Assembly: GCF_029023725.1 (NCBI RefSeq)
Contig: NZ_CP119075.1
Location: 1,855,501 to 1,919,500 of the forward strand
Direction: 5' to 3'
Source: Synoicihabitans lomoniglobus
Lineage (GTDB): Bacteria > Verrucomicrobiota > Verrucomicrobiia > Opitutales > Opitutaceae
DNA length: 64,000 nt
The notes beneath the pieces were generated by a model that was not told the origin of the DNA, did no database searches, and worked only from the letters and a program-made list of their open reading frames with translations. Shown here piece by piece: positions 9,101 to 16,963 of the stretch (within the stretch, counting starts at the first letter, position 1; each line of letters starts with the position of its first letter). The position numbers and the translations under genes were made by a program.

Positions 9101-10181
9101 CGGTAAGCAGCGACTCGAACGTGGTCAACGAGTTGGGGAACTCCACTCGCACCACGCCGTCCGTCAGCAGAGCCCAGTAGACATCGTTGCCTGTTGTAAT
9201 GATCCTTCGGATACGCGTCAGGCGGGTGTCGCGCGACCGGTCCAGCACATCGAGCACCCGTCCCTCGCGGTCAAAATATACCAGGCCATGACCATCAATC
9301 GCCGCCACGAAACGATTCCGCGGGGCAGGGAGGATACTGAGAAACCGCAGGTCTCCCGCCAGCATCCCGGTGGTGGTGAAGTCGCGCAGGGACTGACCAT
9401 CGAAAAGTTTGAGACCGTGTGAATAGGTGCCCACGAGGGCGAATTCATCATTGAAGGGAATGGCGGTCGTGATGGCGTCGTCGGCGGTGAGTTTCTCCTT
9501 GCTGAAAATCGGCACCGGTTCGCCGTCACCGGTGCGGAAGAGTTGACCGATCACGCGGTCGCTCAGGTAGAGATCGCTTTGGAATTCAAAGATGGACTCA
9601 ACCGTGCTGGCGCGGCCGAAGAATTCCGGCGTGTGGCCGGGCGTCCATTCGATGATAATGCCGCTTTCGCTGTGCCAAAACCACCGACCGTTCAGATTGA
9701 TGGCGTAGCGCGGCACCGCCACGTTCTGTGCCAAGTCGGCCGGAAAATCGGCGACTCGTTTGAGGCTCCAAGTGCCGTTTTCGGCAAACACCACTTCGCC
9801 AAAACCATCCTGCATGCCGGCGTAGATCCGTCCGTCGTCATTGACCACCACGCCGACCAACGGGGCGGTGCGGTCGTCCGCGGCGCGGTTGATGGTTTCC
9901 CATCGCATGCCGTCCCCGAAGACCAACTGGCGCGGTGCAACGATCAGGATGCGACCATCGGGCATGTGATGCAGGTCGGTGGGAAGCGCGTCCAGGCCCA
10001 ACGATTCCCGACCGAGCATGGTGGTCGGAGGCACGCCGGTTTCAATCTGTCCTTCCGGGGCGGAGGCTAACGGTGCTCCGGTCGCCGTCGGGGGCGAGCT
10101 TATCAAACCCAGACCGAACCCGATGATGGCCACGAATTCGCCGCCCCAAAATCGACGACGATGTGCCCAAAGATTTAGCAT
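6180..10181 (-). CDS. Hybrid two-component sensor kinase with periplasmic propeller
   Basis: 1333 residues. An N-terminal signal/anchor is followed by a long beta-propeller-type region (about 45-690, with repeats such as GLYQHNGTGWVLLD and GHGLVYFDREGRV), a Y_Y_Y immunoglobulin-like domain (about 700-752, ending GSYELQIRAKSGD), a membrane helix (about 760-783), a coiled coil, a PAS domain (about 830-930), a HisKA domain with phospho-acceptor His965 (GGIAHDFNNIL), an HATPase with N box (LNLCTNAAHAID), G1 box (DNGMGMD) and G2 box (GKGTGMGLSIV), and a C-terminal receiver with Asp1255 (LVSDLTMP). It resembles the hybrid two-component systems that sense carbohydrate breakdown products in Bacteroides, but ends in a receiver and not an AraC helix-turn-helix. 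Output probably passes to the OmpR-type regulator encoded 31 bp upstream in the same direction. The signal is unknown. Confidence 0.9.
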   Translation of the reverse strand: MLNLWAHRRRFWGGEFVAIIGFGLGLISSPPTATGAPLASAPEGQIETGVPPTTMLGRESLGLDALPTDLHHMPDGRILIVAPRQLVFGDGMRWETINRAADDRTAPLVGVVVNDDGRIYAGMQDGFGEVVFAENGTWSLKRVADFPADLAQNVAVPRYAINLNGRWFWHSESGIIIEWTPGHTPEFFGRASTVESIFEFQSDLYLSDRVIGQLFRTGDGEPVPIFSKEKLTADDAITTAIPFNDEFALVGTYSHGLKLFDGQSLRDFTTTGMLAGDLRFLSILPAPRNRFVAAIDGHGLVYFDREGRVLDVLDRSRDTRLTRIRRIITTGNDVYWALLTDGVVRVEFPNSLTTFESLLTAGIDSIAIHRFEGKLWLLADGKVLRAHHNHENRLIGFYDESPPEGFGYSLSTATGHVLAGTDRGLYQHNGTGWVLLDADSKNFRLLSAATQTDRWVYSAAGEVGWFSLANGLPVYERHPIDASLSVFDYQVDGDGIFWLEMGSGRLGRLSVVGNELNLRVLNQDDGVPEGWVQVYIFNGQPHFNIADRLFSYDAATRRLVPDREMRERLSEFRLIVGRPVYDNAGRFWVTGDDRVHLYDTTTEPWTNLGIDLPGGLTPFYMSVQDDDVVWLHGFQRLARYDPALEHVRPPLKAAFISRIVLTESNRTIFNPPAELPDLSHNNSSMVVHFMAPGTDIHAPSAFEMRLNDEAEWTDHGTAGSAVINGLAEGSYELQIRAKSGDTYTTPTSVRFTILAPWFRTNLAYFAYAVGAVGLIGGAIWISTILERRENLRLDSLVRQRTTELKETNDQLEEQVEEIRILSQAINQSPVSILITQSNGTILFANPRACELTGLRESDLIGRKAESIRVIENGSSVFEAIKARLDDGETWSGELTNRHTDGHRVHVRSTISPIKQADGSVRFHLILDEDITQWLAEQETHRRLEDQLFQARKLESIGTLAGGIAHDFNNILTGILGNCEIALMDVEPDSELANDLNDIRKSGLRAKDLVSQILTFSRKADSKLIPVDLEGPVSEALKLVRATTPSFIEIKQNLHSGLVLADATQIHQIVLNLCTNAAHAIDDKSGRIDVELKPFAVDASLAKEVPGLSVGPHLILIVSDNGMGMDAATMERIFDPFFTTKDQGKGTGMGLSIVQGIMASHQGAYRVRSRTGAGTTFELYFPICGQKPAARETPSQAIAPGASREILVVDDEPTVADFVSTRLRQFGYRPCTFGDPREALAAYRAEPNRFSALVSDLTMPHLTGADLIQELRNLGSQIPALIITGYGRENALEKLHTLSNTYVLGKPFSGEELTRLLGRALRGETETSPPGPWV

Positions 10182-10212
10182 TTAGAGCAGGAGAGGATTT
10201 CCCGAGCCGGGC

Positions 10213-10959
10213 TCAAGCGTCGGTATCCGCGGCTCCGGACGGGTCGAAAATATAACCAACGCCATGCACGGTCCGGAACGCGTCCAGGGAGCTTCCGTTG
10301 CGCTTGAACAAATCGCGCACCTTGACGATATACTGGTCAAGGGAGCGACTTTTCACATCCGCATGGATTCCCCAGACGGAATGAATGAGCGCTTTGCGGG
10401 TGATGACGATGCCCTCGTGGGCATGGAGGTAGGCGAGAATGCCCAATTCCTTGCGGCCGATTTTTTCGACGTTTTCCCCGAAATGAATTTCCAACCGTCC
10501 GGGATGCACGGTGCCGCCGCAGAGCGAAAAGGGTTCGTCGCTGACCCGGGCGTTTTTAGTGACCTTGAGATCATCACGCGATTCTGAGCGCCGGAGCACG
10601 GCGCGGATGCGAGCAATGAGTTCCGCATAACCGAAAGGCTTGGTGATGTAGTCGTCGCCTCCCAGTTCGAAGCCCTGCACCTTGGTGGTTTCAAGCGCGT
10701 TGCCGGTGAGAAAAATGGTCGGAACGGAAACATCCTCGCGTCGCAGTTCTTCCAGCAGCGTGAACCCGGATTGGTCGGGCAGGTTGATGTCGAGCAGCAT
10801 CAAGTTGGCAAAATTGCGCTTGAGGAAGCGGGTGGCGTGCGCGGCCCGTCCGCAGATCTGTGCCTGCATGCCCGCCTCTTCGAGATGCACCGAGATGAGT
10901 TTGGCCAACTCTTCTTCATCTTCGACAACGAGTATCAGTGGCTTGGGTTCGGAAGACAT
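10213..10959 (-). CDS. OmpR/PhoB-family response regulator
   Basis: 248 residues starting at the ATG at 10959 (MSSEPKPLILVVEDEEE). A longer frame to 11037 adds a low-quality stretch and is not needed. The receiver domain occupies about residues 8-125: acidic pocket EDEE, phospho-acceptor Asp57 (LMLLDINLP), Thr in IFLTGN, and Lys in DDYITKPFGYAEL. The C-terminal winged helix (about 150-242) has the Trans_Reg_C pattern ending in FRTVHGVGYIF. It lies directly upstream of the hybrid kinase in the same transcription unit, so the two are likely partners, although the kinase has its own receiver and no Hpt domain is visible nearby. The start is in a 183-bp divergent spacer shared with hisG. The regulon is unknown. 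Confidence 0.9.
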   Translation of the reverse strand: MSSEPKPLILVVEDEEELAKLISVHLEEAGMQAQICGRAAHATRFLKRNFANLMLLDINLPDQSGFTLLEELRREDVSVPTIFLTGNALETTKVQGFELGGDDYITKPFGYAELIARIRAVLRRSESRDDLKVTKNARVSDEPFSLCGGTVHPGRLEIHFGENVEKIGRKELGILAYLHAHEGIVITRKALIHSVWGIHADVKSRSLDQYIVKVRDLFKRNGSSLDAFRTVHGVGYIFDPSGAADTDA

Positions 10960-11142
10960 GGGAGTGGGGGGATTATGCGCGCGATGATGCAGGTTGCTAG
11001 ACTGATTTTTTACAAATACCGAGGGGAGGAGTGTCAAAGCAAAGCAATTGCTTCAACCGGGCATGCTCTCGGGAGTGGAACTCGTCGAGGCCCGCGAAGA
11101 TTGGGCTTGAAGCGAGACAAAGCGAGGTGTGCGGTTCGAGGC

Positions 11143-12027
11143 GTGTCTGCACCCACACCATTGCTGATGCTCGGACTGCCGAAGGGCAGCCTCGAGGAAT
11201 CGACCAAAACCCTCTTCGCCAAAGCGGGTTGGAAAATCACCACGAGTTCGCGGTCGTATCGTCCCTCGATCGACGACAGCGAACTGGACGGCCGTTTTGT
11301 GCGCGCCCAGGAAGTCAGCCGTTACGTCGAGCATGGCTTTTTCGACTGCGGATTGACCGGCTACGACTGGGTGCAGGAGAACGAGTCCGATGTGGTGGAG
11401 GTTTGTGACCTCATCTACAGCCGCGCATCCACGCTCAAGTCCCGGTGGGTCCTGTGCGTGCCGGAGGCCTCCGACGTGCAAAAACCGGAGGACCTGGCGG
11501 GTAAGCGCGTCGCCACCGAACTCATGGGCACCGTGAAGCGTTACTTCGCGGAGAGGGGAATCGACGCCAAGGTGGAGTTTTCGTGGGGCGCCACCGAAGT
11601 GAAGGTGCCGGATCTGGTGGACGCGATCGTCGACATCACCGAGACCGGATCATCGCTGCGGGCCAACAATCTTCGGATTGTCGATACGTTGCTGGAGACC
11701 AACACCAAGCTCATCGCGAACAAGGCGAGCTGGGCCAACCCGGCGAAACGCAAGAAAATCGAGACCATCGCCATGCTGCTGCAGGGCGCATTGCAGGCGG
11801 ACAACAAGGTCGGTCTCAAGATGAACTTGGAGCGTTCCCGCGTTGATGCCGTTCAGGCCATCCTCCCGGCGATGCGCGGCCTCACCGTGGCACCGCTCAC
11901 GGTCGCCGATTGGTGTGCCGTCGAAACGGTCATTCCGGAAAGCGATGCCCGCGAACTTATCCCGAAGTTGATCGAGCTCGGTGCCGAAGGCATTGTGGAA
12001 TATCCGCTCAACAAGATAGTTCACTGA
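11143..12027 (+). CDS. hisG: ATP phosphoribosyltransferase, long form
   Basis: First enzyme of histidine biosynthesis: ATP + PRPP to phosphoribosyl-ATP. It has the HisG N-terminal signature LGLPKGSLEESTKTLF, DCGLTGYDWVQE, the PRPP-binding region VDAIVDITETGSSLRANNL, and a C-terminal regulatory ACT/PII-like domain (from about VGLKMNLERSRVDAVQAILPAM to the end). That domain defines the long form, which is feedback-inhibited by histidine and needs no HisZ. From the GTG at 11143 the protein is 294 residues, the usual length; TTG 11161 or ATG 11167 are alternatives and remove at most eight residues. No convincing ribosome binding site separates them. No other his gene is in the window. The gene is followed 23 bp later by aguB, so it may be the first gene of the polyamine operon or only share the direction. 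Confidence 0.93.
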   Translation: MSAPTPLLMLGLPKGSLEESTKTLFAKAGWKITTSSRSYRPSIDDSELDGRFVRAQEVSRYVEHGFFDCGLTGYDWVQENESDVVEVCDLIYSRASTLKSRWVLCVPEASDVQKPEDLAGKRVATELMGTVKRYFAERGIDAKVEFSWGATEVKVPDLVDAIVDITETGSSLRANNLRIVDTLLETNTKLIANKASWANPAKRKKIETIAMLLQGALQADNKVGLKMNLERSRVDAVQAILPAMRGLTVAPLTVADWCAVETVIPESDARELIPKLIELGAEGIVEYPLNKIVH

Positions 12028-12050
12028 ACAAATCCTCGTAAGGTCCTCAC

Positions 12051-12935
12051 ATGCGCAAGGTCACGCTCGGACTCCTCCAACACGCCTGCACGGGCGATCC
12101 CAAAGCCAATCTCAAGAAGACTCTGGCGCAGGCTGAAAAAGCCGCGAAACAGGGCGCGAAGATCATCTGCACCCAGGAGCTGTTCCGGTCGGAGTATTTT
12201 TGTCAGAGCGAGGATCACGACAACTTCGCGCTGGCGGAGCCGATCCCGGGTCCCAGCACCAAAGCCTTCCAGAAAGTCGCCAAAAAGCACGGGGTGGTGA
12301 TCGTCGCCTCGCTCTTTGAGAAGCGCGCCTCCGGCTTATATCACAATACGGCGGTCATCATCGACGCCGACGGATCCTTGCTGGGCATCTACCGCAAGAT
12401 GCACATCCCGGACGACCCCCTGTTTTACGAAAAGTTTTACTTCACTCCGGGCGACACCGGTTTCCGCGCTTGGGACACGAAGTTCGGTCGCATCGGTGTG
12501 CTGATCTGCTGGGATCAGTGGTATCCCGAAGGTGCCCGCCTCACGGCGCTGCAGGGCGCGGAAATCCTATTCTATCCGACCGCGATCGGCTGGCATCCGT
12601 CGGAAAAAGCTGAATACGGCGAGAATCAACATGGCGCCTGGGAAACGATTCAACGCAGCCATGCCGTGGCGAACGGTTGCTATGTGGCGGCCGTCAATCG
12701 CGTGGGACTCGAAACTCCCATCGGTGGCGATGGTATCGAATTCTGGGGACAGAGTTTTGTCGCTGGCACCAGCGGACAAATCCTGGCCAAGGCTTCGGTC
12801 GAAAAGGAAGAGATTTTGCTCGTTCCCATCGAGATGGACAAGGTGGACGTCACGCGCACGCACTGGCCGTTTTTGCGTGATCGACGTATCGACGCTTACG
12901 GCGACTTGACCAAGCGTTTCATCGATCGCACCTGA
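12051..12935 (+). CDS. aguB: N-carbamoylputrescine amidase
   Basis: 294 residues, nitrilase/C-N hydrolase superfamily. It hydrolyses N-carbamoylputrescine to putrescine, CO2 and ammonia in the cytoplasm. The catalytic triad is readable: Glu43 (CTQELF), Lys116 (YRKMHIPD) and Cys153 (LICWDQWYPE). The family-specific segments FYFTPGDTGF and GWHPSEKAEYGENQH separate AguB from other nitrilases. A weak Shine-Dalgarno-like AAGG lies about 9 nt before the ATG. Only 3 nt separate its stop from the start of aguA, which makes the preceding intermediate, so the two genes give the complete agmatine-to-putrescine route. Agmatine supply (arginine decarboxylase) must be encoded elsewhere. Length and motifs are normal. 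Confidence 0.95.
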   Translation: MRKVTLGLLQHACTGDPKANLKKTLAQAEKAAKQGAKIICTQELFRSEYFCQSEDHDNFALAEPIPGPSTKAFQKVAKKHGVVIVASLFEKRASGLYHNTAVIIDADGSLLGIYRKMHIPDDPLFYEKFYFTPGDTGFRAWDTKFGRIGVLICWDQWYPEGARLTALQGAEILFYPTAIGWHPSEKAEYGENQHGAWETIQRSHAVANGCYVAAVNRVGLETPIGGDGIEFWGQSFVAGTSGQILAKASVEKEEILLVPIEMDKVDVTRTHWPFLRDRRIDAYGDLTKRFIDRT

Positions 12936-12938
12936 GCC

Positions 12939-14006
12939 ATGGTTGCCGCGACCCCTCGTCGTTCGTCAGAAATAGCCACGCCCGCCGCGCTCGGCTTTCG
13001 CATGCCCGCCGAATGGGAGCCGCAGGAAGCCGTGTGGTTGTCATGGCCCCACAAACGCGCTTCGTGGCCGGGACTGTTTCGCAACATTCCCGCCACCTTC
13101 GCGGGCTACGTGGCCGCGATCAGCCGTTTTGAAAAAGTGCGGATCAACTGTGCGGCGGCGTTGCAACCTCGCGCCCTGAAATTGTGCACCAAAGCCGGAG
13201 CCGACATGGCCCAGGTGGAGTTCTACGACCATCCCACCAACGATGCCTGGTGCCGCGATCATGGACCGATATTTGTGAAGCAACGGCAAACCGGTGAGGT
13301 CGCACTGACCGACTGGATGCACAACGCGTGGGGCGGCAAATACCCGCCTTACGATCTCGACAATGAAATTCCGCCGTCGATCAGCCGTGCGTTGAAGCTG
13401 CGCCGTTTCGAGAAATCGATGGTGCTCGAAGGCGGCTCCATTGATGTGAATGGCAAGGGACTGTTGCTCACCACTGAGCAGTGTCTCCTGCACCCGAATC
13501 GCAATCCGGATCTTACTCGCGCCGACATCGAGCGCGCCTTGAAGGATTACTTGGGAGTGCGTCGCATCCTGTGGTTGGGAGAAGGCATCGTGGGCGACGA
13601 CACCGATGGCCATATCGATGATATTTCCCGATTTTTCCGCGCTGATGGTATAATCACCTGCGTGGAAAAAAACCGTCGCAGCCCGAACCACAAATTGCTC
13701 GCCGCCAATCTCGAACGGATGCGCGATTTCCGCACCATGCAGGGCAAACCGATCGAAGTCGTCGAATTGCCGATGCCGCGACCGGTCGTGATCAAAGGCG
13801 AGCAGGTGCCCGCGAGCTACGCGAATTTTCTGATCGTGAATGATGCGGTGCTGGCGCCGACGTTTCGCCAACCGCGACGCGATGTGGAAGCCTGCGGTAT
13901 CATCGGCGGTTGTTTTCCCGGCCGCGAGATCGTGCCGATTGACTGCGCCGAACTCATCTGGGGACTCGGCACGCTCCATTGTCTTTCCCAACAACAACCC
14001 GCCTGA
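12939..14006 (+). CDS. aguA: Agmatine deiminase
   Basis: 355 residues, pentein-fold guanidine-modifying enzyme (porphyromonas-type peptidyl-arginine deiminase family). It converts agmatine to N-carbamoylputrescine and ammonia. Motifs in order: RMPAEWEPQEAVWLSWP at the N-terminus, DAWCRDHGPIFV near residue 103, LEGGSIDVNGKG near 165, GIVGDDTDGHIDD near 220 with the catalytic Asp/His, and the nucleophile Cys348 in GLGTLHCLSQQ. The start ATG is 3 nt after the aguB stop, so the genes are surely cotranscribed. No Shine-Dalgarno motif precedes it. Length and all catalytic positions are normal. The small lipoprotein gene downstream, 24 bp away, probably rides on the same transcript. Confidence 0.95.
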   Translation: MVAATPRRSSEIATPAALGFRMPAEWEPQEAVWLSWPHKRASWPGLFRNIPATFAGYVAAISRFEKVRINCAAALQPRALKLCTKAGADMAQVEFYDHPTNDAWCRDHGPIFVKQRQTGEVALTDWMHNAWGGKYPPYDLDNEIPPSISRALKLRRFEKSMVLEGGSIDVNGKGLLLTTEQCLLHPNRNPDLTRADIERALKDYLGVRRILWLGEGIVGDDTDGHIDDISRFFRADGIITCVEKNRRSPNHKLLAANLERMRDFRTMQGKPIEVVELPMPRPVVIKGEQVPASYANFLIVNDAVLAPTFRQPRRDVEACGIIGGCFPGREIVPIDCAELIWGLGTLHCLSQQQPA

Positions 14007-14030
14007 GCCTTCGCCCTAATTCCTATTCCC

Positions 14031-14501
14031 ATGCGTGCCTTCATTCTCGCTCTGCTCATCTGTTTCGGTCTCAGCGCGTGCGCCACGTTGGAAGAGGCCA
14101 CCGGCCTCAAGCTCGCCGACACTTCGCCGCAACGGAACTATTACGCCCGCCCCCAGCCGCAAGTGTTCGAGGCGATGGTCGGGGTGTTGGGGGAGATGAA
14201 TTACGAGATTTCCAAATCTGCTCCCGCGCAGGGTGTGATCGAGGCCTACGGTCGACTGCTGGAGACCGAAAAATTCGGTAATGCGCGGCAGTTCCTGATC
14301 TCAGTGAAAGTGCGCCCGGTCGGCGAGACTGAGTCCAGTGTGGAGCTACTCGTGCGCGAAGCTCGCGAAGGTGATTTCAAGGTCGGCGCGGTCAGCCAGT
14401 CCCATGGCGTGCACGGTCGGTATGACAGTATTTTCGAAGCTTTGGAAAAGGTGCTGGGCGAGGGCAGTTGGCTGCCGCCCAGCCAGCCCGCTCGCGACTA
14501 G
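14031..14501 (+). CDS. Small lipoprotein of unknown function
   Basis: 156 residues. The first 17 residues form a lipoprotein signal with lipobox LSAC and Cys17 as the lipidation site, so the mature protein is anchored in a membrane, most likely the outer one. The mature part is a small alpha/beta domain of about 130 residues: a helix QVFEAMVGVLGEMNYEISKS, a strand region GVIEAYGRLLE, a strand ISVKVRPVGE and a C-terminal helix (YDSIFEALEKVLGE). The alternation is reminiscent of small periplasmic lipoproteins of the DUF4136/BON size class, but I do not recognise a specific family. It is the last gene of the aguBA run, preceded by a pyrimidine-rich leader (ccctaattcctattccc) and no Shine-Dalgarno motif. 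A link to polyamine metabolism is only positional. Confidence 0.7.
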   Translation: MRAFILALLICFGLSACATLEEATGLKLADTSPQRNYYARPQPQVFEAMVGVLGEMNYEISKSAPAQGVIEAYGRLLETEKFGNARQFLISVKVRPVGETESSVELLVREAREGDFKVGAVSQSHGVHGRYDSIFEALEKVLGEGSWLPPSQPARD

Positions 14502-14640
14502 GGAAGTAAATCTCGACCTTCCCATCGGGTTCAATACCGCCGCCCACAGCCACCGCCCTTGGGGAAAAGATCTCCTCCGACGGCGCGGTTGTTGAACCCC
14601 CTTCGCCGCAAACCGAAGCCGCGTTTCAACGTCTCCAGGA

Positions 14641-14677
14641 CAGCGAGAGTGTAACCATAATGGTTACACTCTCGCTG
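14641..14677. repeat. Perfect 37-bp palindrome, 18-bp arms
   Basis: The left arm cagcgagagtgtaaccat (14641-14658), a single central a, and the exact reverse complement (14660-14677) form a perfect inverted repeat. As RNA it would be a 17-bp stem with a 3-nt loop. A short ttt follows on the + strand, too little for a typical terminator. It may still stop transcription of the aguBA operon, be an operator, or be a small repeat element. Confidence 0.9.
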
Positions 14678-14836
14678 TTTACCGGGGGCAGGGCCGGTGT
14701 TTTTGGTGAATTCGCGCTTGCTCTGCGGCGAGCGATTTGGCGATTCTGACCGTTCGCGGCCGTTCCTTTGCTCGATCGGCGTCCCGCCGCGGTGCTCCCG
14801 TCGATCAATTTTCGCTAGTGTAAACCATCAACCCAG

Positions 14837-14855
14837 GTCCCGTGTTACACGGGAC
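14837..14855 (+). promoter_or_regulatory. Hairpin in the rpsA leader
   Basis: gtcccgtg (14837-14844), loop tta, cacgggac (14848-14855): a perfect 8-bp GC-rich stem 51 nt upstream of the rpsA ATG. In enterobacteria the rpsA leader is folded and S1 autoregulates its own translation; a similar role here is inference. Confidence 0.5.
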
Positions 14856-14906
14856 AACGCGGTTTTCCCACACCTTGGAGCAGGTCGCGGAAATTCGCTT
14901 CTCATC

Positions 14907-16580
<1,674 letters not shown>

Positions 16581-16609
16581 GCCCCGCGCTTAACCGTTCG
16601 TTCGTTTTC

Positions 16610-16648
16610 AACGGCGTCCCGCATCCCGCGGGGCGCCGTTTTGTTTTT
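16610..16648 (+). terminator. Intrinsic terminator of rpsA
   Basis: A 13-bp stem (aacggcgtcccgc / gcggggcgccgtt, one T-G pair) with loop atccc at 16610-16640 is followed by ttgttttt. It starts 29 bp after the rpsA stop. Confidence 0.92.
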
Positions 16649-16963
16649 CGCGGGAAGTCAGTGAGATCCGAGACTTCATCTCGACGGTTTCAGCCGAGAT
16701 TCCGCAGTTGGATTTTACAGAAGGCAACGAAGAGCACGAAGCTGGAACGAGTTGCAGGCGATTATGGGCATCAATTCATTCACCCGTAGGGTGAGTTGGA
16801 TGTCATGCAGCTTACTCGATTTAACTCAATTTATTACAACGCTTTGTTAACTTTGTTACCTTCTGTGAACTGCGTTAATTAGGTTCAGCCCACGACGGCC
16901 TGATGCCATGGTTGCAGAGACCCGAAGGTCGGCGTTCAACCACTGGCTTCTCGAACGCGACTT
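16649..16963. other. 315-bp spacer, AT-richer, with an imperfect inverted repeat
   Basis: No gene is supported. The composition is visibly richer in A+T than its surroundings. It contains the imperfect inverted repeat 16717-16866, listed separately. The rest lies downstream of the converging membrane protein gene and shows no clear terminator for it. Confidence 0.6.
16717..16866. repeat. Imperfect 16-bp terminal inverted repeats bounding about 150 bp
   Basis: acagaaggcaacgaag (16717-16732) faces ctttgttaccttctgt (16851-16866); 14 of 16 positions are complementary. Within the right end the octamer ctttgtta occurs twice (16842 and 16851). There is no coding capacity between the ends. It could be a small non-autonomous element or an intergenic repeat; other copies would have to be found outside the window. 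Confidence 0.5.

Larger units (their letters stand above)
14502..14906. other. 405-bp spacer before rpsA
   Basis: No gene is supported here. A reading frame continues upstream of rpsA to 14697, but it lacks coding character and crosses the leader. The spacer holds a perfect 37-bp palindrome (14641-14677) and a stable small hairpin (14837-14855), both listed separately. The rpsA promoter and leader must also be here; I could not place the promoter boxes with confidence. Confidence 0.6.

Noticed and set aside
14697-14906. Upstream extension of rpsA
   Set aside because: It would translate the leader hairpin region and add about 70 residues that S1 proteins do not have.
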